From: Streptomyces sp. NBC_00249
Lineage (GTDB): Bacteria > Actinomycetota > Actinomycetes > Streptomycetales > Streptomycetaceae
Assembly: GCF_026342355.1 (NCBI RefSeq)
Contig: NZ_JAPEMV010000006.1
Location: forward strand, 1-64,000
DNA length: 64,000 bases
Direction of reading: 5' to 3'
Of this stretch, positions 49,631-58,944 are shown one piece after another; positions within the stretch are counted from its first letter, which is position 1; every line of letters begins with the position of its first letter. The notes under the pieces were generated by a model. The model did not search any database. It was not told the DNA's origin and saw only the letters and a list, made by a program, of their open reading frames with translations. Position numbers and translations under genes: made by a program.

Positions 49631-51571
49631 ATGAGCAGACTCCGCACCCGCACCCGGACCCCCGTGACCCTGGCGCTCCCCGCGCTGCTCGCCGTCGCGT
49701 TCCTGTTGCTGCCCCTCGTCGGCATCCTCACCCGCACGCGGTGGAGCGAGCTCGGAGCCCACCTGACGAGCCCCGGTGTGGTCGAGGCCCTGAAGCTCTC
49801 GCTGGTGGTCTCCCTCTGGGCGCTGGGCCTCTCGCTCCTCCTGGGCGTACCGCTGGCCTGGCTGCTCGCCCGGGTCGAGTTCAAGGGCAAGGCCTTCGTC
49901 CGCTCCCTGGTGCTGCTGCCGATGGTGCTGCCGCCGACCGTGGGCGGTGTCGCCCTGCTGCTCGGGTTCGGGCGGCGCGGGCTGCTCGGGCCCTGGCTGG
50001 AGGACACCTTCGGCGTCACCCTGCCCTTCCACACCTCCGGGGCCGTGGTCGCGGCCACCTTCGTGGCGATGCCCTTCCTCGTCATCAGCCTGGAGGGCGC
50101 GCTCGGCGGACTCAAGCAGAGCTACGAGGAGACCGCCGCCTCCCTCGGGGCCTCGCCGGTCCGCGTGTTCTTCACCGTGACCATGCCCATGGTGGCCCCC
50201 GGCCTGATCGCCGGCGCGGCCCTCACCTGGGCCCGCGCGCTGGGCGAGTTCGGCGCGACCATCACCTTCGCCGGGAACCTGCCGGGCACCACCCAGACCC
50301 TGCCCCTCCACGTGTACCTGCTGCTCCAGGACAAGCCGGAGGCGGCCACCTCGGTGTCCCTGCTGCTGCTCGCCATCGCCATGGCCGTCCTCATCGCCCT
50401 GCGCGGCCGCTGGACCGGAACCCCCGTGGCCCCGAAGGGCGCCGAGGCCCCGCCCGTGCCCGAGGAGAACCCGACGGCGCTCCCGGCGACGGCAGCGACC
50501 CCGGCAGCGCGGGCGGCCCGCCCCGAGGACGGGGCCCGCTGGCCCCTGCACGCCGAGGTGACCGGCTTCAACGAGCTGACCCTCGCCGCCGAACCCGGCA
50601 CCACCATCGCCGTGGTCGGCGAGAACGGCGCGGGCAAGACCACCCTGCTGCGCGCCCTGCTCGGCCTGACCCCCCGCGCCCACGCCCGGCTGACCCTCGG
50701 GGACACCGAGGTCACCGCGCTGCCCCCGCACAGACGGCAGGTCGCCTGGGTCCCGCAGGACGGGGCGCTGTTCCCGCACCTGAGCGCCCTCGCGAACACC
50801 GCGTACGGGCTGCGGGCCCGCCGGGTGCCGCGCGCCGAGGCCCGCCGCGAGGCGCAGACCTGGCTGGACCGGCTCGGCGTGGGGCACCTCGCCCAGCGGC
50901 GGCCCGCCCAGCTGTCGGGCGGCCAGGCACAGCGCGTGGCCCTGGCCCGGGCGCTGGCCGCCCGCCCCCGGCTGCTGCTGCTCGACGAACCCCTCGCCGC
51001 CCTCGACCAGACGACGCGGGCGCACGTACGGCACACCCTGCGCACGCACCTGGCGGGCTTCGGCGGGGTGTGCCTGATCGTCACGCACGATCCCGTCGAG
51101 GCGGTGTCGCTGGCCGACCGGGTCCTCGTACTCGCCGACGGGCGCACCCTCCAGGACGCCCCGCCCGCCGAGGTCACCCGGCATCCCCGCTCGCCGTGGG
51201 TGGCCCGGATGCTCGGCCGCAACGCCTGGCCGGGCACGGCTTCCGCCGACGGCCTCGCGCTCGCCGGGGGCGGCCGGCTGGTGGTGGCCGAGGCCCTGCC
51301 GGAGGGGGCCCCGGCGCTGGCGATCATCGCGCCGGAGGCGGTGTCGGTGCACCGGGACCGCCCGGGCGGCAGCCCCCGCAACGTCTGGTCGGGGACCGTC
51401 CAGGAGATCACCTCCGTCGGCAGCAGGCTCCGCGTCCTGATCAGCTCGGGCGAGGCCCCCGACCTGGTCGCGGAGATCACCCCGGAAGCGGCGGCGGAAC
51501 TCGGCGTGGCCGACGGCGCACCGGTGTGGACGAGCGTGAAGGCCACCGAGGTCACCCTGGTCCAGCTGTAG
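49631..51571 (+). CDS. Molybdate ABC transporter permease-ATPase fusion (ModBC)
   Basis: 646 residues. Residues ~1-260 are the ModB permease with about five helices and the EAA loop EETAASLGASPVRVFFTVTM. A Pro/Ala linker (~260-300) leads to the ABC ATPase: Walker A VVGENGAGKTTLLRALLG, Q-loop VAWVPQDGALFPHL, signature AQLSGGQAQRVALARALAAR, Walker B LLLLDEPLAALDQ, switch IVTHDP. A TOBE domain ends the protein (GTVQEITSVGSRLRVLISSG). Permease and ATPase in one chain is known in actinobacteria but unusual generally. ATG at 49631 with AGGAA upstream. It converges on the next gene, overlapping by 20 bases. Confidence 0.94.
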   Translation: MSRLRTRTRTPVTLALPALLAVAFLLLPLVGILTRTRWSELGAHLTSPGVVEALKLSLVVSLWALGLSLLLGVPLAWLLARVEFKGKAFVRSLVLLPMVLPPTVGGVALLLGFGRRGLLGPWLEDTFGVTLPFHTSGAVVAATFVAMPFLVISLEGALGGLKQSYEETAASLGASPVRVFFTVTMPMVAPGLIAGAALTWARALGEFGATITFAGNLPGTTQTLPLHVYLLLQDKPEAATSVSLLLLAIAMAVLIALRGRWTGTPVAPKGAEAPPVPEENPTALPATAATPAARAARPEDGARWPLHAEVTGFNELTLAAEPGTTIAVVGENGAGKTTLLRALLGLTPRAHARLTLGDTEVTALPPHRRQVAWVPQDGALFPHLSALANTAYGLRARRVPRAEARREAQTWLDRLGVGHLAQRRPAQLSGGQAQRVALARALAARPRLLLLDEPLAALDQTTRAHVRHTLRTHLAGFGGVCLIVTHDPVEAVSLADRVLVLADGRTLQDAPPAEVTRHPRSPWVARMLGRNAWPGTASADGLALAGGGRLVVAEALPEGAPALAIIAPEAVSVHRDRPGGSPRNVWSGTVQEITSVGSRLRVLISSGEAPDLVAEITPEAAAELGVADGAPVWTSVKATEVTLVQL

Positions 51572-54194
51572 CGGACCAGGGCCTGAGCCAGGCGCGGCCG
51601 TGGGGGGCGAAGGCGTCGACTCCGAAGACGGTGCGGGCGCCCTCGGGGACGGCCACGGACTGGACGCCCTCGGAACGGGTCGCCGCGAAGCGGGGTGCGC
51701 CGAGGGTGAGGAGCGCCGCGCCCTTGCCGGTGGCGCGGCGGAACTCCGCGAGGCGCAGCGCCAGCAGGGCCGCCTCCTTGTGGTCCACGGTGCCGGGCGC
51801 GTACCGCTGTACGACGGCCAGCGCGCCGGTGCCCGGCTCCCGGGCGGCGGCCTCCAGAGCTTGGCGCAGCGCCCGCATCCGGTCGCGTCCGGCTCCGCCG
51901 TCGAGGGTCGGGCGGGCGGTGTCGAGCGGCAGGAACCGGACGCCGCGGCGCGTGAACGGCTCCCGTTCGGCGCCGGTCAGGAGCAGCTCGGCCCCGTCGG
52001 CCGGGCCCGCTCCCACCGCGAGCCGCCAGAGCCCGCGTACGGTCAGCGCGGCCCCGTCGGCGTCGGCCGGCTCCACGGTGGGCCGGGTCCCGGAACCGTC
52101 GCCGCGCACCCACAGCGACCGCGACCGGGCGAGCTGCGGTACGGGGAGCGGCCGGGGCGGGGTCGCGGAGGCCGCCTGCGGGCCGGCTTCGAGGGCGGTT
52201 CCGGTTCCGGTGCGGCCTTCGGCGGGGGCCGCGCCGCCTCCCGTCCCGTCGGCGGCGTCGTCGAAGCCGGTCAGCGGCCGGTCCACCGTTCCGACGCCGA
52301 GGGCCAGTTCGGCGGTGGGGGCGGGCGCCGCGGGGGCCGGAGCCCGGACGGGGGGCGGAGCGGTCGCGGGAGCCGGGACGGCGGCGGGGGCGGGTGCGCC
52401 GGGAACCGGGGCCGTGGCAGCCGCGGCGCCGGTCCGGAGGGTGGCGGTGAGCCGCCCGGTGGCCCGGGGGACGAGGGCGGTGACGGTGAAGCCGCCGCGG
52501 CCGTCCTCGGTCACCCGCCAGTGGTCGTGGTCGTAGCTCAGGGTCACGTCCCGGGGTTCGACGGGGGCGGCCGCACCCCGGGCGTCGTGGCCGGTCAGGG
52601 TGAAGCGGGCGCTCTCCCCGTCCGCGGCGAGGCCGATCCCGTCCGGTACGGGCCGCAGGCGGGCCGGCGGGCCGAGCACCTCCAGGCGGAGCGTGCCCCG
52701 CGCGGCGCCGCGGCGGGCCTCGACGGAGGCCGTGCCGGGGCCGGGGCCGGTGGCCCGGAAGACCCCGTCGGATCCGATCCGGCCCCCGGCCGCCGACCAC
52801 CGCGGGATGCCCGGGGCCGGGCCGAGGGCCTCGTCCTGGCCGGTGGCGGTGAGGGTGCGGGTCAGGCCGGGGAAGACCCGGCCGGCGTCGCCGAGGGGTT
52901 CGACGCGGAATCCGGTGAGCCGTCCGGAACCGGCGGGGCCGGTCAGGACGAGGCCGTTGGGCACGGGGCGGAGCTGTCCGTCGGAGGGGGCGTTCTCCAC
53001 GGTCAGGCCCTTCGCCCCGGCGCGGGCGACGAGCAGGGTGGAGGAGCCGCCGCCGTCGAGGTTGAGGGCCTCGTAGGAGCCGAGCCGGTGCATGAGGGCG
53101 CCGAGCCGGGTCAGGGTGAGGCCGCCGCTGTCGCGCTGGCGGCCGTCCACGGTGAGCAGGCGCAGCCGGCGCCCGTCGCGGGAGAGGCCGACGGCGGTGC
53201 GCGGGGCGGAGACGTTGTTCGGCTTGCCGTCGTGGTTCACCGGGGTCCCGGCCGTGACCAGGGGTTCCCGTCCACCGACCGCCGTGACCGGGGCCGGGCC
53301 GGACGCGGGGAGCGGCCGGGCGGTGACGGTCACCCGGTCCCCGGGGCGCAGCGCGGCGAGCGCGGCCGTCTGCGCGGACCCCCGGGGCACCAGCAGGACG
53401 CGGCCGGGGGCCGGGCGGCGCTGCGGGGCGGCGGTGTCGGTGACGATGCCGTCGCGCAGTTCCACCGCCGGGCCGGGCCCGAGGGCGGGGAGCTCGGCGC
53501 CGGACCAGTCGGCGGTGTAGGCGGCGAGGCCGCTGTCCGGGGGCCGGGCGGCGTTGTACCCGGTGAGGGCGTGGACGGCGCCGCCGGGCAGGGTGACGCT
53601 CCCGGCGAGCCCGAGGCGTACGAGGCGCCCGGCGCCGTCCGGCCCGAAGCCGACGGCGGTGCCGCCGGGCCCGCGCGAGGCGGAGTGCAGCAGGCGCCCG
53701 GCGCCGATGCCGGGGCCGAGGGGGGCTCCGGTGGCCCGGATGTCGAAGAAGTCCCCGTTGACGGCGGCGAGGACCCGCCGCCCGGGCCCGGCGGGATGCG
53801 CGGCGGCGGCCGCGGCGACGGTGGCCGCGGCGGGGCCGGCGAGGTACTCGGCGCGCACCCCGCCGCCCGCGCCCAGGTCGGCCACCAACTCGTCGACGCG
53901 CAGCCAGCGGTCCTCCTCCAGCCGCTCGTACGACTCCAGCCGCACACCGGGTGCGATCTGCCGCGTGGTACGAGCCGTCTCGATCCCGTCCTCGTCACCG
54001 GAGGCGGACACGGACGCGGCGGCGGCAGCTGTGGACGCGGGGACGGCGGCCTGCCCGGCAGTGGCGGCGGCAGGACCGGCTGCGGGAGCCGGCGCGGACG
54101 CGGACGCGGTCCCGGCAGCGGGGCCGGAGGAGGACGCGGGGGCGGCGAGGAGTGCGGTGAGCAGGGCGGGCAGCAGCGGGCGGAGGGTCTGCAC
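51552..54194 (-). CDS. Secreted phosphodiester glycosidase (NAGPA-like) protein
   Basis: About 880 residues. GTG 54194 gives the clean signal peptide VQTLRPLLPALLTALLAAPA; TTG 54233 is the longest alternative. After a low-complexity linker, residues ~90-400 form the NAGPA/phosphodiester glycosidase domain: VLAAVNGDFFDIRATGAPLG, PRTAVGLSRDGRRLRLLTVD and YEALNLDGGGSSTLLVAR, the catalytic core. Ig-like strands (FRATGPGPGTASVEARRGAA) and a Pro/Ala-rich stretch come next. The C-terminal ~200 residues (VRFLPLDTARPTLDGGAGRD, LAVVQRYAPGTVDHKEAALL) resemble a metallophosphatase-associated region. It may remove GlcNAc-phosphodiester caps from wall polymers. Confidence 0.85.
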   Translation of the reverse strand: MQTLRPLLPALLTALLAAPASSSGPAAGTASASAPAPAAGPAAATAGQAAVPASTAAAAASVSASGDEDGIETARTTRQIAPGVRLESYERLEEDRWLRVDELVADLGAGGGVRAEYLAGPAAATVAAAAAAHPAGPGRRVLAAVNGDFFDIRATGAPLGPGIGAGRLLHSASRGPGGTAVGFGPDGAGRLVRLGLAGSVTLPGGAVHALTGYNAARPPDSGLAAYTADWSGAELPALGPGPAVELRDGIVTDTAAPQRRPAPGRVLLVPRGSAQTAALAALRPGDRVTVTARPLPASGPAPVTAVGGREPLVTAGTPVNHDGKPNNVSAPRTAVGLSRDGRRLRLLTVDGRQRDSGGLTLTRLGALMHRLGSYEALNLDGGGSSTLLVARAGAKGLTVENAPSDGQLRPVPNGLVLTGPAGSGRLTGFRVEPLGDAGRVFPGLTRTLTATGQDEALGPAPGIPRWSAAGGRIGSDGVFRATGPGPGTASVEARRGAARGTLRLEVLGPPARLRPVPDGIGLAADGESARFTLTGHDARGAAAPVEPRDVTLSYDHDHWRVTEDGRGGFTVTALVPRATGRLTATLRTGAAAATAPVPGAPAPAAVPAPATAPPPVRAPAPAAPAPTAELALGVGTVDRPLTGFDDAADGTGGGAAPAEGRTGTGTALEAGPQAASATPPRPLPVPQLARSRSLWVRGDGSGTRPTVEPADADGAALTVRGLWRLAVGAGPADGAELLLTGAEREPFTRRGVRFLPLDTARPTLDGGAGRDRMRALRQALEAAAREPGTGALAVVQRYAPGTVDHKEAALLALRLAEFRRATGKGAALLTLGAPRFAATRSEGVQSVAVPEGARTVFGVDAFAPHGRAWLRPWSATAGPG

Positions 54195-54257
54195 CCCCGC
54201 AGGATCGGCCAGACCATATGACGTACGGATCAACGACCCGCTACGGCCCGCCCACGT

Positions 54258-56372
54258 TCAGCCGTTCGCCGCCCCGCCGTCCGACCCGGTCCCGGGCGCG
54301 GCGGCCCCGGTCCCCGTACCGCCCGGCGCGGCGAACTCGCACCAGACGTTCTTGCCGCTGCCCCTGGGTTCCACCCCCCAGGCGTCCGCGAGGCGGTCCA
54401 CCAGGAACAGCCCGCGCCCCGAGACCGCCCAGTCCCCCGCCTCGCGGGGGCGCGGGAGGGCGCTGCTGGAGTCCTCGACCTCGATCCGGATCCGGCCCTC
54501 GGCGGTCAGCCGCATGCTGACGTGGCCGCCGCCGTCGGTGTGCACGAGGGCGTTGGTCATCAGCTCGTCGGCGGCGAGTTCGATCTCGTCCGCCCGGTCC
54601 TCGGCGCCCCACGCCGCCACCGCCGCCCGGATCAGGTGGCGGGCCAGCGCCGGGCCGTCGGGGTCGCCCGGGGTCAGGCGCTGGCGCAGCGGTCCGCCGC
54701 CGCGCGGGGCGGGGGTGCCGCGGCGGCGCAGCAGGAGCAGGGCCATGTCGTCCCCGCCGCCCGCGTCGCCGACGAGGTCGCACAGCACGTCGGCGAGTTC
54801 CTCGACGTCGGCCGGGCCGGCGCGGGTCGCGTCCAGGAGTTCGCGCATGCCGGTCTCGGGGTCGCCGCCAGGGCGCTCGATCAGGCCGTCGGTGCAGAGC
54901 AGCAGGGTGTCCCCGGGGTGCAGTTCGAGGGTGGCGACGGGGTATCCGGACCCGGTGCCCGACCGCTCGCGCGGCGGCAGCCCCAGCGGCAGTCCGCCCG
55001 CGACCCGGATGCGGTGGCAGCTGCCGTCGCCGCGCCGTACGACGGGGTCGAGGTGGCCGGCCCGGACGAGGAGCAGCGTCCCGGTGGTCAGGTCCAGTTC
55101 GGCGTAGACGCAGGTGGCGAAGCGTTCCGTGGCGAGTTCGCGCAGGAAGGCGGAGGCCCGCTCCATCGCCGTGCCGGGGGTGTGGCCTTCGAGGACGTAC
55201 GCGCGGAGCACGATCCGCAGCTGGCCCATGACGGCGGCCGCGTCCGTGTCGTGCCCCTCGACGTCGCCGATCATGACGCCGACCCGGCCCTCGCCGAGCG
55301 GGATCACGTCGTACCAGTCGCCGCCGATGTCCCGTCCCATGCGGGCGGCCCGGTACCGTACGGCGATCCGCGCGCCGGGCACGTCCGGGATGCGGCGGGG
55401 CAGCATGGCCCGCTGGAGGCCTTCGGCGAGATCGTGCTCCTGTTCGAAGAGGATCGCCCGCTGGAGGCTCTGCGCGATGCCGCTGCCGAGCGCGACGAGG
55501 ACGTTGCGTTCCTCGGCGGTGAAGTCCCCATCGCGGGTGTAGAGCAGCCCGAGCGCGCCGACGGCGCGGCCCTGGGCGATGAGCGGCAGGTAGACGCCGC
55601 TGCGCACGGACAGGGGTTCGATGTAGGGCCACAGCTGCGGGTAGCTCCGCTGGAAGCCCTCGCGCGAGGCGATGAAGACCGGCTGGAGCGTGCGTACGGC
55701 CTCGCTCATGGGCAGCTGGGCGTCGATGCGGGTGTACTCGATCTCGGGTACGTACGAACCGAGCTGCCCTTCGGCGACCAGGTGGATGCGGGCGCCGTCG
55801 ACGATGCCGAGCATGACGCTGACGGCGCCGAGGTGGCCGAGCGCCTCCGGGTCCTTGAGGACGTCGGTCACGTCGTTGACGGTGCGGGCGTGGGCGAGGA
55901 TCGCGGTGGTGCGTTCCACGACGCCCGTCATCCGGCGCCGCCCCTCGTCCCGCTCCCCGGCCGCGCCGGGCTCGCCCGGGTCGTGGTCGGCGTCGCGGAG
56001 GATCCCGATGATCCGGTACGGGCGGTCGTGCGGGTCCCGCAGGATGTGGCCCTGGACGTGGGTCCAGGCGGTGCCGCCATCGCGGCGGCGGGTGCGGAAG
56101 TAGGCCCCGTAGTGGCTGCGCCCGTCCTTGAGCGCCTGCTCGACGCGGCGGTCCAGCCGGGCCTCCTCGCCCGGCAGGATGCGGGCGCGCAGCCCGGCGG
56201 GGGTTCCGGCGAACTCCTCCGGGAGCAGGCCGAGGACCTCGAGGGCGGTGGGGTCCAGATGCATGCGTCCGCTGTCGAGGTCCCAGTCGAAGGTGCCCAT
56301 GCGGTTGAGCGCGAGGCTCAGGTCGGGCCGCGCGGGCCAGTCGACCTCGGGGGGCCGTCCCCGCTGGTCCAT
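54258..56372 (-). CDS. PAS-GAF-PP2C phosphatase with C-terminal HATPase (anti-sigma type kinase)
   Basis: 704 residues. PAS ~15-125 (ALNRMGTFDWDLDSGRMHLD), GAF ~150-310 (SVRSGVYLPLIAQGRAVGAL), SpoIIE/PP2C ~320-540 (MGRDIGGDWYDVIPLGEGRV, GVMIGDVEGHDTDAAAVMGQ) and an RsbW-type HATPase ~560-690 (EIELAADELMTNALVHTDGG, GRGLFLVDRLADAWGV). One chain thus holds a sensor, a phosphatase and a kinase of the anti-sigma/anti-anti-sigma cycle, a common streptomycete design. Soluble. ATG at 56372. Ser/Gly tail of ~20 residues. Confidence 0.93.
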   Translation of the reverse strand: MDQRGRPPEVDWPARPDLSLALNRMGTFDWDLDSGRMHLDPTALEVLGLLPEEFAGTPAGLRARILPGEEARLDRRVEQALKDGRSHYGAYFRTRRRDGGTAWTHVQGHILRDPHDRPYRIIGILRDADHDPGEPGAAGERDEGRRRMTGVVERTTAILAHARTVNDVTDVLKDPEALGHLGAVSVMLGIVDGARIHLVAEGQLGSYVPEIEYTRIDAQLPMSEAVRTLQPVFIASREGFQRSYPQLWPYIEPLSVRSGVYLPLIAQGRAVGALGLLYTRDGDFTAEERNVLVALGSGIAQSLQRAILFEQEHDLAEGLQRAMLPRRIPDVPGARIAVRYRAARMGRDIGGDWYDVIPLGEGRVGVMIGDVEGHDTDAAAVMGQLRIVLRAYVLEGHTPGTAMERASAFLRELATERFATCVYAELDLTTGTLLLVRAGHLDPVVRRGDGSCHRIRVAGGLPLGLPPRERSGTGSGYPVATLELHPGDTLLLCTDGLIERPGGDPETGMRELLDATRAGPADVEELADVLCDLVGDAGGGDDMALLLLRRRGTPAPRGGGPLRQRLTPGDPDGPALARHLIRAAVAAWGAEDRADEIELAADELMTNALVHTDGGGHVSMRLTAEGRIRIEVEDSSSALPRPREAGDWAVSGRGLFLVDRLADAWGVEPRGSGKNVWCEFAAPGGTGTGAAAPGTGSDGGAANG

Positions 56373-56467
56373 GCAGCCAGGGTCTCACTCTTCCCCGACC
56401 GGCGGCATTCGGTGGGGAGACGGCCCTACCGGGATCCCGTGGTCCTGGCCCCGGTCCCCGGGTCCGG

Positions 56468-57049
56468 TCAGGGCATGGGTGGGGGTGGGCTCTGGGGGGT
56501 CGCGTCGTGGGCCAGCAGGGCGATCTGGACCCGGTTGTTGAGGTTCAGGCGGGTCAGGATCCGGGACACGTGGGTCTTCACCGTGGGCAGGGCCAGGCGG
56601 AGGGCGCGGGCGATCTCCGCGTTGGACAGGCCCTGCCCCACCGCCAGGGCCACCTCGCGTTCGCGTGCGCCGAGGAGTTGGAGGCGGGCCCGCGCGGCGC
56701 GGGCCCGGCCGTCGTGGCCCGCGTCGCCCGCCACCTGGTCGACGAGGCGGCGGGTGACGGCCGGGGAGAGCACGGGGTCGCCGGCGGCGACCGTGCGCAG
56801 GGCCGTGACGATCTCCTGCGGCGGGGTGTCCTTGAGGAGGAAGCCGGCCGCCCCGGCGCGCAGGGCCCGCAGGACGTGCGCGTCGGTGTGGAAGGTGGTC
56901 AGCACCGGTACCTCCGGCGCTCCCGCCCGGGCGCGCAGTGCCTCGGTGGCGGTCAGCCCGTCGACGCCCGGCATCCGGATGTCCATCAGCACCAGGTCGG
57001 GGCGGTGCCGGGCCGCGAGTGCGGGTACCTCCGCCCCGTCGGCGGCTTC
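56468..57049 (-). pseudogene. NarL/LuxR-type response regulator lacking its N-terminus
   Basis: The frame EAADGAEVPALAARHRPDLV, LMDIRMPGVDGLTATEALRA gives the second half of the receiver with the phospho-Asp. Then comes GAAGFLLKDTPPQEIVTALR, and a complete LuxR helix-turn-helix (LLGAREREVALAVGQGLSNA, EIARALRLALPTVKTHVSRI). The first ~50 receiver residues with the acidic pocket are missing; the sequence upstream is the tail of a histidine kinase in another frame. A deletion fused the two genes, so no proper regulator can be made. Confidence 0.75.
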
Positions 57050-57255
57050 TCGACGGTGAGGCCTTCGCCGGGCCGGCCGAGGACCCGTACGCGGTTGGGT
57101 GTGCGCGGCGCGTGCTTGCGTACGTTGGTCAGTGCCTCCTGCCCGCGCCACCCCGGGCCGAGGTCCTCGGGCACCGGGATCGACTGCGAGCTGACGGCGG
57201 CGAAGCAGGCCGCGAAGAGCAGGAGCCCGAGGTCGGCGGCCCAGTCGCGGGGGGG
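57050..57255 (-). pseudogene. Sensor histidine kinase reduced to two fragments
   Basis: The minus strand reads DWAADLGLLLFAACFAAVSS, a first membrane helix, then directly GQEALTNVRKHAPRTPNRVR and GRPGEGLTVE. The second piece is the N-box of a NarX/DesK-type kinase. Everything between (membrane domain, phospho-His helix) and the G-boxes after it are gone. It was the partner of the adjoining response regulator. Confidence 0.7.
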
Positions 57256-57399
57256 GTGCGGTGGATGCGGTCAATGTCCCGGAATCCACGCGCGCCCCGC
57301 GCGGCGGCGGGTGTCCGCGGGCGGAGCCGATACTTAAGTACGAGGGGCTGCGACCGAAGGCCGATCCGGGTCCGCGCCGCGCCCGCCTACGGTCGGGGC

Positions 57400-57651
57400 A
57401 TGACCTCCACCCCTGCACGATCACCGCTGGCGGCCCTGTCGGGCCTGCTCTGTTTCGTCCTCGTCGTCGGCGGCGTGAGCGGCCTGCTGCACGAGTGGCT
57501 CGGCTGGATCCGTTTCATGGGCTTCGTCCGCTTCCTCGTGCCCGAGGGCTACGAGGTGTACGGGTACGTCGTGATGACCGCCCTCGGCGGCGCGGTGGGC
57601 GTGGCGGGCGTGGCGGGCGATGCCCTCGCCCGCCGGGGCCGCCCGTCCTGA
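57400..57651 (+). CDS. Small two-helix membrane protein
   Basis: 83 residues from ATG at 57400. Two hydrophobic helices (LSGLLCFVLVVGGVSGLLHE and VVMTALGGAVGVAGVAGDAL) flank a loop WLGWIRFMGFVRFLVPEGYE. Unrecognised family; the pattern suggests an inner-membrane protein. Divergent from the ruined two-component pair. Confidence 0.65.
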   Translation: MTSTPARSPLAALSGLLCFVLVVGGVSGLLHEWLGWIRFMGFVRFLVPEGYEVYGYVVMTALGGAVGVAGVAGDALARRGRPS

Positions 57652-57752
57652 GCCGCCCGCCGCGCGGGCAGGCCCGGCGGCCCGGCGAAGACCGGCACCG
57701 GCGGCCTGCCCCGCGCGTTCCGGCCGGGGTCACCCGCCGGTGAGCGGCGGCG

Positions 57753-58178
57753 TCAGCACTTGAGGGTGGTCGACGCGGCATCCACCGTCTGTTCCAGCTT
57801 CTGGGCCTGCGGCGTGATCGCCGTGACGGCGTCCTTGCCGGTGGTGTCCCCGGGGAGGTCCTCGTAGGCCTTCTTCAGGTCGTCGGCCGCGCCCTTGACC
57901 GCGTCACGCTTGGCCTCCTGCAGGGCGGCCCGGTTGGCTTTGACATTCTCCCAGTCCTTCTGGACGGCGTCGTAGGCCTCCTTGATCTGGTCCTTCGTCG
58001 CATTGGCCGGGTCGAGGGCGCGGAGCTTCGCCGTGTCCGCCTTGAGCAAGGCGAGGTCGTTGCACAGGGCACCGGCGGCCTTGGTGGCCTCTTCCGCGGG
58101 GCTGCTGTCGTCGGAGCAGGCGCTCAGACCGAGTGCCGCGGTGGCGCAGATCAGGGTGGTCGCCACGAAACGCTTCAT
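57753..58178 (-). CDS. Hypothetical lipoprotein
   Basis: 141 residues. A signal peptide with lipobox (ALGLSACSDD) is followed by a mainly helical, charged domain (LALLKADTAKLRALDPANAT, YDAVQKDWENVKANRAALQE) that ends with a Cys (STTLKC), which may pair with GALCNDLA to close the helical bundle. Known as a conserved streptomycete lipoprotein type; function unknown. Confidence 0.8.
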   Translation of the reverse strand: MKRFVATTLICATAALGLSACSDDSSPAEEATKAAGALCNDLALLKADTAKLRALDPANATKDQIKEAYDAVQKDWENVKANRAALQEAKRDAVKGAADDLKKAYEDLPGDTTGKDAVTAITPQAQKLEQTVDAASTTLKC

Positions 58179-58374
58179 GGAGGGGGGCCTTCCTCAACAG
58201 GATCCGCGCCGGCGGAGGGCCGTTCGGGCAGGATCCTTTCGGTCAAGTCCGGACAAACCTCGCACAGACCGTCGAGGTCCGCATCCGGTCGCCGGGGGTG
58301 CGCACGCCGCTCGCGCGCGCAGTCCCGTACCTGCCGCGACCTGCGGATTCACCCGTTCGGCCCACAAGTGCACG

Positions 58375-58412
58375 CCCCGCCCCGGTCGTCACCAGTGGCG
58401 ACCGGGGCGGGG
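58375..58412 (-). terminator. Terminator of the DUF7144-type gene
   Basis: CCCCGCCCCGGTCG at 58375-58388 pairs perfectly with 58399-58412, loop 10 bases, 24 bases beyond the stop of the minus-strand gene. Confidence 0.7.
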
Positions 58413-58436
58413 CTCCCGTCCGTGGTGCGGGGGTTG

Positions 58437-58892
58437 TCAGTGGGTGGCGCGGGTGCGGTCGGTGCACAGGGCCCAGATGACGAAGACGTCGATGGCGATG
58501 GACACCAGCGCCCAGATCGGCTGGTAGGGCAGCCAGAGGAAGTTGGCGACCACGCTGATGACCGCGAGGGCGACGCCCATGGCACGGGCCCAGGGGAGGC
58601 CCTTGAGGATGCCCACGCCGGTGACGACGAGGACGATGCCGAGGACGAGGAGGATCCATCCCCAGGCGCTGAGGTTGAACTTGAAGACGTAGTCGCCGAC
58701 TTCGGCGTAGACGTCGTTCTCGGCGATCGCGGCGATCCCCTTGAGGATGCAGAGGATGCCGTCCAGCAGCAGGAGCACTCCGGCGAAGGCGACCCCGCCG
58801 GCCGCCCAGGGCGTGGGCGTGCCGTGGTGCGCCGTGCGGTCCGTGTTCTGCTGCGGGGTGCTCGGGGTCGCCCCCGGGGTGGTCGAGGTCAT
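58437..58892 (-). CDS. DUF7144-type four-helix membrane protein
   Basis: 151 residues. Four membrane helices: AAGGVAFAGVLLLLDGILCI, WGWILLVLGIVLVVTGVGIL, AMGVALAVISVVANFLWLPY and WALVSIAIDVFVIWALC. The loop DVYAEVGDYVFKFNLSAWGW is characteristic of this actinobacterial family. Function unknown. ATG at 58892. Confidence 0.8.
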   Translation of the reverse strand: MTSTTPGATPSTPQQNTDRTAHHGTPTPWAAGGVAFAGVLLLLDGILCILKGIAAIAENDVYAEVGDYVFKFNLSAWGWILLVLGIVLVVTGVGILKGLPWARAMGVALAVISVVANFLWLPYQPIWALVSIAIDVFVIWALCTDRTRATH

Positions 58893-58944
58893 GCTCGCTC
58901 CTTGGTGACGGGCCGGCGGCTGCCGGGCCCTCGCAGAAGGGGGT

